Position numbers and translations under genes: made by a program. The notes beneath the pieces were generated by a model. It worked only from the letters and a program-made list of their open reading frames with translations, ran no database searches and had not been told where the DNA came from. Positions 54,889 through 64,000 of a stretch of 64,000 nt of DNA are shown piece after piece; position 1 is the first letter of the stretch, and each line of letters opens with the position of its first letter. This DNA comes from Pleurostoma richardsiae (taxonomy: Eukaryota; Ascomycota; Sordariomycetes; Calosphaeriales; Pleurostomataceae). The DNA is taken from positions 248,001 to 312,000 of the forward strand of contig JANBVO010000038.1 of assembly GCA_030052745.1 (NCBI GenBank). Reading direction: 5' to 3'.

Positions 54889-57238
54889 TGATTGATTTCG
54901 AGGGCAAAGGGGCGAAAAGTGTTTTCGGTCCCGGGTGTGTATGGTTATGATGGGTTCATGAATGTGTTCATTCCGGTTGTTTGGGCTTTCGCTATTGGAG
55001 TAAAAGGTGTTTGACAGGCGGGTTGGTGATACCCCTAGAAAGTCCTCAGCTCATGATTCTTGTTGAGGTTATGACAGTTAGTTTTCAAAGTGACATCAAT
55101 GGGACGCTGAAGCTCTGAATTCGTTTTCTCCTGCCGCTCATTTCACGAATCCACAAACCCCTTGGTGTAGTTATCCCTAGCTGTCCTACATTTCTATACA
55201 GGACCGATGTGTGAGGAGCTCACAAAAGGACAGGAAACCCTTGCACAGATCGCAGTAGGGCTGCTCATGCACCCCGCGCCCTGCCCACTGTCGTCAGCTC
55301 TCTCCAGCCGGTTGCATCACACCCTACACTAGATTCCCGCTCCCCGCGGCGCGTTCCCGTTTTGGCGGGACTGCCAAGGGGAGCAAGTAGTGTGTGTGGG
55401 TGCGTAGAACTAAGTTGACAGGGGTTATTTGCTCCGAGTGGCACGAGCGCCGAGATAAGAAGACGAGCACCGTGCTGCTGACGACGTACACTGTTGAGCC
55501 TCAAAATCCTGTCTCGAGAACCCAAGTCCTGGCAGAGAAAGTCGTAGAGCGAAACTGCTTCAACTCCCCTTACACGTGCAGAATCCATGCCCGTGATGTT
55601 GGTGGCGTTATTCTTTTTCTCGTGCGAGGCACAAGCCGGCCCCGAAGGGGCAGCGCCGTTTGACCGGCGTCGTGCGCTATCCACCGGTCTTGACGTCATC
55701 GATCGCGGCCACACAAAGAGCTTCCAGTCGAGGCCATTGAGATGTCGTTCGCAGCTCCCAGATCATGATATGATGGTATTTGATAACGGCCGATTACGCG
55801 TGTGCTGCATGTCATCGTTCAAGGGTTGCTATGAATGCTGCTAGTAGGTACAGCTTGCAACCCGGACCAGGTCCGAGCTGGCACATGTCTCGTCTCCTCG
55901 CGTCGCGTCGTCAAGGGCAGGGTAGCAGGGAGAATCAATAGAGTCAATAATGCGTGCCTAATAGCAAACTATTTCCCCGTCAGCCGAGAAAAGAACCAAT
56001 TCCGGTGGCAATGGGGCGAGGGAGGAAAGGGCAGCCAGCTCACGATGTCTCTGCAGGCAATGCATTCAACGCGACAGCTAAGGTCGAGGAGAGCTTCAGC
56101 GGGCCCAGATCTCAGGTTGCCAAGCCGGCAAGCTAAAGATCACCTCGGCCTGCCAGGTTTGCAGTCGCATGTCGATTGATCTCCACTAGGACGATCATGA
56201 TGAGATTCGTGGAGAAGCCTCAGAGGGAAGAGCATGGAACAATCCAGGCCGGCCTATCGATTACATCGATGGGTCCGCGATCCGCCCACCTCCCAGACGC
56301 AAAAAGCATGGCCGACAGACACCTCATAAGTGGCATCGTCGCTTTTATGGGCTGCTGTGGTGTTGTGGGACCTTGATGAGATGCTGTATTGAGCATAGAT
56401 GCTGCTATACTGGGAAAGCGGGCTCCCTGTGGTGGGTGTGATGTGCGCGGTACGTACCTCGTCCAAACTGAGTACCCAAAGTACCGTAGGTACCTTACCT
56501 TACCTTATCCAATGCCAATTCACCCCAAGGTGCAGAAGTTGGTACAGCTAAGATCATGGCTTCGTCATACCTCGAGAGTCACTTACACCGCGCTGCTGCT
56601 AGTGACAATCCGGAGACTTATGTACTGGAGAGGGCGCCTTGTACCTGAGTACCTTCGATGGGAGCTCAGCTTGCTTGCCGGCTGTGAGTTTGACGGCGTC
56701 ACGGCTCGTCACCTCGACGACCAGTGATTTGCGTGCCTCGCAAGCCAATTTCCCCTTCCATTCTCGCGCCTTCCTCGCCTATGACGTAGACCATCGTCGA
56801 CAGCCCAACGATACCTCTGCCTTCCGTCACACAGCGCGCAGCAGCAGGTACCTCGACGCATTCTCATCTCCCTTCCTTCGTCCCCCAACCGGCTTGGTGT
56901 CGCAGTTGGAGAGGCATTCATCACCCACCTCCTCAGTGACGCACGAACCCATCCTCCCTCCCTCATACGTCAAAGCGAGCCGGTTTCCTATAAACAACCC
57001 CCTCCGGACCTTGACCTCGCCCGAAAGCTTACTTCTCCTCCTCATCTCGAACCTCAAACCCCAAAGATTATACCCCCCAAAGTGATATTTTCCCTTTTGT
57101 GATACCCCAATAAACCCCCGCGTGCTCTTAACCAACAGCCGGCTTCCCGTCCCACCATCATCACCTTCTCCTACCTCCCATCGTCATAAGAGTCAAAACA
57201 CACCTGCTCTCCGGTGGTAGATCGACGACACAGCAATC
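54889..57238. other. Long intergenic region upstream of the HAM1-like gene
   Basis: About 2.35 kb with no credible gene; open frames reach about 150 codons on overlapping strands. A GTAC/CTTAC-rich stretch at about 56485-56510 repeats the CTTAC step several times. The last 150 bp before the HAM1-like ATG are pyrimidine-rich, as in many strongly expressed fungal promoters. Confidence 0.45.
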
Positions 57239-59923
57239 ATGGCAGCCAACGTGAACAAGCCAGTGGACGTCAGCAAGAAGGAGGCCGACGTCAACAGGAA
57301 GCTCCAGCTGTACGGTATCTTCAGTGCATTCCAGAACGGCAAGGTCCCATCGGTACGTCCTGTCGCGTGATCCTCATCTTCCGTCCGTTCACGGTCTAAC
57401 ATGCCTCCCAGAACGACCAAATCGATGTCGCTCTCAACAGCTTCCTGGCCTCCAAGGCCCTGTCCAGCCCATCCGGCAAGCTCTCTTCGGAGGGCCGTGA
57501 ATTGGTCGCAGACTTCCGCGAGGTCGTCAAGGAGGCCAAGAACCTCCTGCTGTCCAAGAACGACGGCAACCTTCTCCAGGACTTCATCTGGCAGACGACG
57601 CAGTTTGACCCTAACGCGGTCGGTACTCCTAACGCTCCCGTCGATAAGGAGACGGCGAAGCAGCATGGCGACGAGGCGCTGCAGGGTCTACGGACTTTGG
57701 GAACCTTGATCATCACTAATGGTCAATTCCGCAAGCTTCGTAAGTAGTACGAAACCGCGATGTGTTCGCAAGCCGGTGCTGACAAGCCCTCCAGTCAACG
57801 ATGCTACCATCCTGCTCCGTGACATTGCTGCCGATGCGGCAAGCCACGCTGCCAGCAAGGCGCGTCCCGACGAGGAGAAGCTGGCCCAGATCGACAAGCC
57901 TGCAGCAGAGAACACTTGGCACGACGCCCCTGACTTCTCGAAGGAGAACCTCAAGAACCAGGCCAAGAACGCCTACAAGGGCAATCCCAAGGATGATCTG
58001 AAGGCCGCCGCTGAGAGTGGCACTTCTGCCGCTCACCCTTCTGGTTCTACCGACCCCAGAGACCTGGCTGACACTGCTGCTCGTGATCAGGCGCAGGGAG
58101 GTTCTTCCGGGGTGAACGCAGTGGCTGGTGCGAATGCCGCCAAGAGCACACTCCAGGACCGCTTCGACGTTTCGGGCGGGGATGCTAAGGAGGCAGCTAA
58201 GGGCAAGACTCAGGAGTACCGTGACCGCACCAGGGAGTATCTCAAGAAGAAGATGCCCGAGGATCGCCGCGACCAGACTATCTGGCGTCTGAAGAAGATG
58301 GTCATCGAATGCCAGCAGCACCCCGACTACCAGCAGGCCATTTCGACTCTCCTCGATCTTGCGGAGGAATACAGCGCCCATGCCCAGACCTTGGCTAAGG
58401 ATGGCACCGGAACCGTGCAGCAAGGCCGCTCTCACCTCTCGCAAGCAGAGGATGATCTCAAGACACTCATTGAGAGATTTGCCAATGGAACCTCCACCGA
58501 GGACCTCTTCGACTCCATCAAGCAGGTGTACAGGGATGCCGATAACGATCCCGAGTTGAAGGACTGGTTCAAGGCGTTGAACCGGTATATCCGCCGAAGC
58601 CTCAAGGAGGAGGGTTACATCTTGGAGGATGAGTCCACCCAGGAGTGGAACCGCCTCTACGACCATGGAAACTACCTCCTTCGCAACAAATATCGTGGCC
58701 ACACCGATCGTATTCTCGACGAGTTCAAGTTCCTCGGGAACCAGTTCGATGAGGACCCTCAGAACAAGGCTTTTGCCCAGTCCATTACCAAGCTGTTCAA
58801 CGACCTGGGTAACGACGAGAATGGCAAGCCGACTTTCAAGCCTCATCTGCTGAAGGATCTGAGAGATGTCATCATCCCGGCCATTGTCGAGAACGTCTCG
58901 TATATCCCGGTCCCGCGTATTGAGTACACCGACCCCCAGGTCGACGCCATCATCGAGAACCTCGTGCTAGAGAGTGACAACTTCATGCCGAACGTTCTTG
59001 AGATTGCCTCGGAGAACTACCTCCGTTGGGGCCGCAAGAAGGTCGCGAACAAGAGCAAGCACGCCGTTGAAGTCAAGGTTGCCGGCATCCAGATGGACCT
59101 CCGTGACGTTAGCTACTACGTCAAGCGCAAGCAGGGCTTCCCCTCGCTTAGTGACACCGGCGTTGCTAACATTCTATTGTCCGGCTCCGGCTTCTCCTTT
59201 AAGATGAAGTTGTCAACTCCTGACGAAAAGGATGCGCAGAACTTTTTCAAGGTGAACAAGGTGGACGTCGACATCGACCACATGAACATCAAGCTCTCCA
59301 AGTCCAAGCACAAGCTCCTGTTCAACATGTTTAAGCCTATTATGCTGAAGGTTATTCGCCCAGCTTTGCAGAAGGCTGTCGAGAAGGCCATTAAGGATAA
59401 TTTCAACAAGCTGGACAACACCCTGTGGCAGGTCAAGCAGGAGGCCGACCGTGCCCTCGAAGACGCCAAGCAGAACCCTGACCAGGCTCAGAACATTTAC
59501 CAGCGCTATGTCACCGCCGCCCAGAAGAAGTTCCTCCAGGGCAAGCAGAAGGCCGAGGCGGTTGCGGCCGACAAGAAGGTCAACTATGCTGTCACCAAGG
59601 AGGACAGCATCTTCCCCAACATCCATCTGCCTGGCGGAATCAGCTCCAAAGCCACCGAGTACAAGGAACTCGCCCGTCGCGGTGACCGCTGGGAGAGCCC
59701 CGTCTTCTCCATCGGCAGCGCTGGCCGAAGCCGGGACATCCCGCCCGCCCCGTCTGTTCGCCGCAAGACCCATGCTGTGAGCGACACTAATGGCGTCTCT
59801 CAATCGAACGCGTACGGCTCTGGCGCGTCTCAGCCGGCCTCGTACGGGTATGGCGTCGCTGACCCGACCACGTATCAGTCCAGCGGTGCCGGTGACCGTG
59901 CCGCCTTCAGCGCTCGCCCTTAA
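57239..59923 (+). CDS. HAM1-like protein with lipid-binding (TULIP/BPI-like) C-terminal region
   Basis: A conserved fungal protein built from HAM1-like N- and C-terminal regions (formerly DUF5923 and DUF4449), the latter related to BPI/TULIP lipid-binding domains. Three exons (57239-57352, 57412-57739, 57795-59923) encode 856 aa. Seen: MAANVNKPVDVSKKEADVNRKLQLYGIFSAFQNGKVP; a helical, Ala/Asp-rich region; YRDRTREYLKKKMPEDRR; and KKMVIECQQHPDYQQAIS. The C-terminal block is DVIIPAIVENVSYIPVPRIEYTDPQVD, MPNVLEIASENYLRWG, AVEVKVAGIQMDLRDVSYYVKRKQGFPSL, DVDIDHMNIKLSKSKHKLL and IRPALQKAVEKAI, giving the alternating strand pattern of TULIP folds. There is no signal peptide. The tail is Tyr/Gly/Ser-rich. 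Strong codon bias (AAG, CTC, GTC) suggests high expression. A membrane-contact or lipid-transfer role is inference. Confidence 0.85.
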
Positions 59924-61164
59924 GCCTGATGGACTGTCCACATCGGAAGCGACGACAGAGAGGGGAAGTGATTGAAAAAAAGAACTGCGATCTACGGTTA
60001 ATGAGAGAGAGGCATTATACCCCAAGGAGGACTGAAGTTATGGCTTGATACCAAAGTTCGCCGCGGGTTTTGGGGGTCGGAAAACACGGAAAACCCCGGG
60101 GTTATTGATGGGGGAAAAGATACCAGGGGTGACTTATGCTCATCGTCGACAACGGCACACACACTTGCCTGTAATAACTTCTCTTTTGTAGTATGCCTGG
60201 GATTCCTGTACCTGTACTGCTTTTCTTCGTCGCAGCAACGAAAATGCAATGAATCAAGATGTTTACTTAGACCGTCTTACTTTTGTTGGACCGTGGTGAA
60301 ACTGCGACTTGTCTATTCTGAGCGTGCTGCTCTATACGGACAGCTAGGACTCTAACGGCAAAACAGCGACATGCTGAGGATACGTAGTCGTCCACGAGAT
60401 TCATGGCCCCTTTGCATGTTGTTCACGTACGTTGCCAATTACGTTGAGCGTTCGTCCGCCAGGTTATTTCACGAAGACTGCAGCGTGGAAGGGATGGTCA
60501 ACGAGGAAAAATTGGTATCGAACCTCTGTTGTCTTTTGCGGAGCAAGAAGCATAACGGTAATCATACATTACCCGCGCGCATATGTAGTAGGCAGACGCT
60601 TTATCTACAGAAGTACACCCCTTCCAAGTTTCTCATCAATAACCCTCCTTCTCGCTCCCCAGACCTCTCTCTGTATCTTCCTCTCAGGGTTGGCCCGATA
60701 AGCCCACCCGTGGCAGACAAGACGGGAGCGCGGCCCCGGCCCGCCTGCCTCGGACGGGACGGCACCGGCTGGTCGAGCGTAACCCCCACCCCCCCTCCTC
60801 TCGGGCATTGGGCGGCGACAGTCTCCACGACTCCGGCACGGTCCTCTTCCTCATGCAAATCTTTCATAGCCGTGCCCTCCGACAAAAGCTGGTATACACT
60901 GATCATTTCAAAATGCTTTCTTTCCTCGTCGCCGGCGGTCGACCTCTTTGGCTGTTGTTGTGTATTGCTGGGGGAGACCGGAAGGGGTATCGGGTGAATG
61001 CAATGAAGACCGCCCGTCAAGACAATGATGCTGCACTTATCGAATTGCAAAAGAACACACCAAAAAAAAATAAGGAGGAAAAAAGAAACGCCTCGTGCAC
61101 CGAAGATCTTATGTTGGTGGTACATTTCGTGAATATGAGGGGTCGTAAGGCGTAAAAAGTCGGT
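59924..61164. other. Convergent intergenic region after the HAM1-like gene
   Basis: The two flanking genes end into this 1.2-kb stretch. It contains a C-rich run near 60783-60797 and an A-rich run near 61060-61085. The 208-codon open frame at 60371-60997 has no domain and overlaps minus-strand frames, so I do not call it. Confidence 0.45.
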
Positions 61165-64000
61165 TCATCTATAACTGCCAACCTGGGACGCCGAGGCGGA
61201 CAGGGGGATCGCGCTGTCGCGCCTCCGGCTCAGGCTCCCCGTGCGGTTCAGCATCGCGGCCTGTCCGAGCGAGAGTTGACGCTGCGGACGGTCTTCGGCG
61301 AGCTTGTCGGCAACCGCGATGGTGTCTCGCTCGGGCGTTGCTCTGTCCAGGTAGCGACGAGTGGACATCGATGTCGGCGGGGAAGGGGCAACGAGGCGGG
61401 AGTTGAGCGACGAGGGAACGAGACGGCGTCGAGGCAGAGCAGACGAAGCTAATGGCGCTGGCTCTGCGGGTACATGGGGTACATGAGTAGGATACTCCCG
61501 TTGCGCAGCTCGCAAGCCGGCAATCTCAGTGACAGCCCTTGAAGGAGCCCGAATTCTTGTATCCTCCTCGTCGTCGTTCGTGCCTCTTCGTTGCCGAAGC
61601 AGGAGTGACGTCTTGCGTCCCTCCTCCGGCTCCTCCGTCCCCGCGCGTCGAGTCCGGAGGAGCAAGGAGCTTTTGCGGCCACTATCTTCAGGTTCCTCAG
61701 TTCCGGCTCGTCTCGTACGAGAAATAAGCAACGATGACTTGCGACCTGGCCCGGCAACCTGGTCAGTTGTCGTGCCTGGGGCTAAGGCATATCGTGGACT
61801 CGGCAGCGCACTCGAGTTCAGGAGATTCGCCCTTCGTTCTTCAAGTCTTGTCGGTGCTCTAGGGGGGCTGGTGACGGGGTCTATCTTTATTGTGGCCTGG
61901 TCGATGACAGCACTGCCACGCCGCTGGGCAGCCACTCCCGCGACGGTTTTAGAGACCGTTGGGCTGGCGACCGTTTCCTTCTCCTTGGATGGGGTGGCGA
62001 CGGTCTGAGTTGGTTTCTTCTGGCTAGCCTCCTCACTGAGTGCCAAGCACAGCCCTGTAAGACTTCGGCAGATGCTATCCGCCTTTCTCCGAAGCTGTCT
62101 GTCAGTGACGGTGGCTGGGCCGCCCACACCGATGGTGCTCGCACCGCTCGAGATCGGGCCGGGCTGGCCAACAGTGCCCATCAGCTGTGACAGAGCCAGG
62201 GCATCTGTGGCAGCACTTTCGATGGCTTCATACACGTCAGGACTTATAAAAGGCTTAGATTTGGAGAGAGCCGAAAGGAGTATAGGTTGCGTCTCGCGTT
62301 GTGACGAGGTGGTGCTGCTAGCTTCAGCTTGAGCAACGCTGTTTCCGGAGCCACGTTTTGGAGAGGCTGACATCGTAGTGGCATTGGTTGTCGCCGTGGG
62401 CGGTCGGTCGTCAGATGCCCGAGACATGGCGGAGCCAGACGTCGGTGGAAGCTTTCCGGTCAATTCTAGGCGATGAATCCGGGACTTGAGATCATCCAAC
62501 TCGTCCCAGACGGTGGATGGGGCGGCAGTGGATGAGGTTGACTCGGTACCTTCCGGACCATGACTTGCTTCGGAGACGTGATGTGGATCGGCGTGTTTCG
62601 GGACCAAAGGTGAGGAATTGTATGTTTTGGGGAGACCGTATGTGTGCTTAAAGGTAGAGGTGCGGGACGGGAGGGTGCCTGGGCTGCTTTCTGTCAATGA
62701 TGGTCGCCTCCTCGAATATGGATATCCTCCTTCGGCTCCAGCATCCTGAAATGTCTGGGATCGCGGAGTGATGGGAGACGGTCGTCCGACCGAAGCAGCT
62801 GTCCGGCTGCGTATGTCGTCGAGGTTCAGCGTAGGCTTTTCTTTGGAAATGGCTCGATAGGCCAGCTCCCGTGTCATCGACTGAGCGGGCTGCTCGTCTG
62901 CGAGCCGTCGAGTCCGCGACGTCTCTCGCTGATCAGAAAGACGTCGCGTTACTTGAGGGGGGGAGGTTGTATGGTATGACGGAACTGCAGCGGAAAGAGG
63001 GCGGCGATGTAAGGACCTTGCTACCCGAGTCTAGCGCACCGTGGTCAGTTTGTTAATTTCCCGAGACATGCTGGATGTAGCTTGGAAGACAGGCTTGTGC
63101 AATTATGCAAGGCAAAAGGAGCGTTATCTGTCCGCAGGTGCCCGAGACCTTAATCTGTCTCGATGATATTCCCGATGCAGTTAACAGCGTTGCAGGGGAG
63201 GTCTGCATATCTGTGGATTCCTGCGACCGCGAACAGACACCCAAAAACTTAGCGGAACCACTTGGTTCAGCGCCAAGAGCATCGCGCGACTCAAGAGGAC
63301 GAATATGACTTCCGGCTCACTTACAATTGCGCTGCCTTCCCCACCGCTCTCGTCTGCTCCTCGACGCGTCGAATCCTCGCGCGCGATGCGCATGAAAATA
63401 TCAGCTGTACTTTCGCCGTCTGGCGCAGCTTCAGCCGAGTCTGGAGGCGTAATCTGTCGGTAGTCGTTCTCTGATCTGCCTTCTAGAGCCCGTAGGGTGC
63501 GGTCTCTCTGATCAGAGTCGTCCATGTCGTCTCCATCCTCGTAGGATCTTAATGGCCGGGCGTTCATGTCGAGAACTAGACTCTTTCGCGATCCGGACGA
63601 TCGAAACGATCGGATGGGCGGGATTACGGCGCGTCCAGACGTGTTGGACATCGCCGGCGCCCTGAAGGAAACGGGGGGTCTGGATCTCCGCCGCTCGCTC
63701 CTGTCGTCAGATATCGTAGTTTGTAGAGCCTTTGGGAGAAGGAGCTCCCGCTGTCCTTGCGCCCAATCCTTGGTTGTGTTTTCTGCGGGTGGCGCGCCCT
63801 GCGCGGCCGCTGCGGCTTGCAGACGCCTAGAATTCAATGAAGATGGTGGCCCAGGTGCAGATGCTACGACATCTGAGGTGAGCGACCCACGTGTCCGGCG
63901 ATGAGGTTGTGAGGCTGATGGCGGCGATGTCTTGGACTCGGCCGTGGCGCGCTGACTTTCGGGTTCGGCACCGTGAGAAGTGGGAAATGACGCGGGCCGC
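61165..64000 (-). CDS. Large low-complexity protein, N-terminus beyond the window
   Basis: This is the 3' part of a minus-strand gene. Exon 63030-61165 ends at the stop. The upstream exon runs from 63325 to the window edge, where the frame is still open. The intron (63031-63324, 294 nt) has a GTAAGT donor and TAG acceptor and joins ESGGEGSAI to TRVARSLHRRPLSAAV in phase. At least 847 residues are visible, rich in Ser, Arg, Pro and Thr. Recognisable blocks are RPLSAAVPSYHTTSPPQVTR, MTRELAYRAISKEKP, TVWDELDDLKSRIHRLELTG (a short coiled coil) and LPPTSGSAM. Three near repeats of RTRRAGTEEPE with KSSLL occur around residues 610-660 of the visible part. I know similar conserved fungal proteins but no function. 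The LPPTSG piece resembles a bacterial LPXTG sorting motif only by chance. Confidence 0.8.

Noticed and set aside
57716-58846. 376-codon minus-strand frame
   Set aside because: Antisense to the HAM1-like gene; Leu/Val/Gly composition is what the complement of a codon-biased gene gives.
60371-60997. 208-codon plus-strand frame
   Set aside because: No domain, low-complexity end, and overlapping minus-strand frames in a convergent 3' region.
62440-62460. LPXTG-like piece in the right-edge protein
   Set aside because: Sortase anchoring does not exist in fungi; the LPPTSG text is a chance resemblance.
1-64000. tRNA, rRNA, CRISPR arrays, transposons and virus-derived elements
   Set aside because: A scan by eye found no A/B-box pairs with a cloverleaf, no repeat-spacer array, and no transposase, reverse transcriptase or long terminal repeats. 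A tRNA-scan or repeat search could still reveal degraded copies.

Overview
This window comes from the nuclear chromosome of a filamentous ascomycete (Pezizomycotina). The G-protein beta subunit reads most like those of Eurotiomycetes, but that placement is an inference from remembered family sequences. The evidence for a fungus is direct. The genes carry short spliceosomal introns (about 45-390 nt) with GTRNGT donors and CTAAC/CTGAC-like branch points, there are no operons, promoters are separate or divergent, and the genes include Fzo1, Tom22, Edc3, Vps2/Did4, Pif1, Nha1 and Zn2Cys6-type proteins. I rebuilt exon by exon 17 complete or nearly complete gene models plus one gene cut by the right edge. 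In every complete model the exon phases add up to an open frame.

Region 1 (1-38 kb) is housekeeping, in this order: G-beta (-), N6-methyl-AMP deaminase-like ADAL (+), a 1314-residue ADF-H protein with a long disordered tail (-), a PP2C phosphatase of the Ptc1 type (-), ESCRT-III Vps2/Did4 (-), mitofusin Fzo1 (+, divergent from VPS2), the mitochondrial import receptor Tom22 (-), a plasma-membrane Na+/H+ antiporter Nha1/Sod2 (-), a Pif1 helicase with a possible mitochondrial leader (+) and the decapping enhancer Edc3 (+).

Region 2 (37.8-53 kb) looks accessory: an Old Yellow Enzyme (-), a 14-TM-type MFS exporter (+), a PuuE/allantoinase-like polysaccharide-deacetylase-fold protein (+), a Zn2Cys6 regulator (-), an NCS1 nucleobase/allantoin/hydantoin-type permease (+) and an amidase-signature hydrolase (+). 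The last four fit a small, previously unremarked nitrogen-heterocycle uptake and ring-opening cluster with its own regulator. Canonical GATA-factor (AreA-type) sites are dense upstream of the PuuE-like gene and the amidase. This is the best candidate for an undescribed system here.

Region 3 (53-64 kb) holds a small three-exon gene of unknown function, a HAM1-like protein with a lipid-binding (TULIP/BPI-like) C-terminus (+), and the 3' part of a large low-complexity gene (-) that runs off the window.

Splicing is the other area of interest. I see a 4-nt (possibly 7-nt) microexon in the MFS gene, two GC-AG introns (OYE and amidase), AAG acceptors, a two-codon first exon in VPS2 and a seven-codon last exon in G-beta. 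I recognised no tRNA, rRNA, CRISPR, transposon or virus-derived element.
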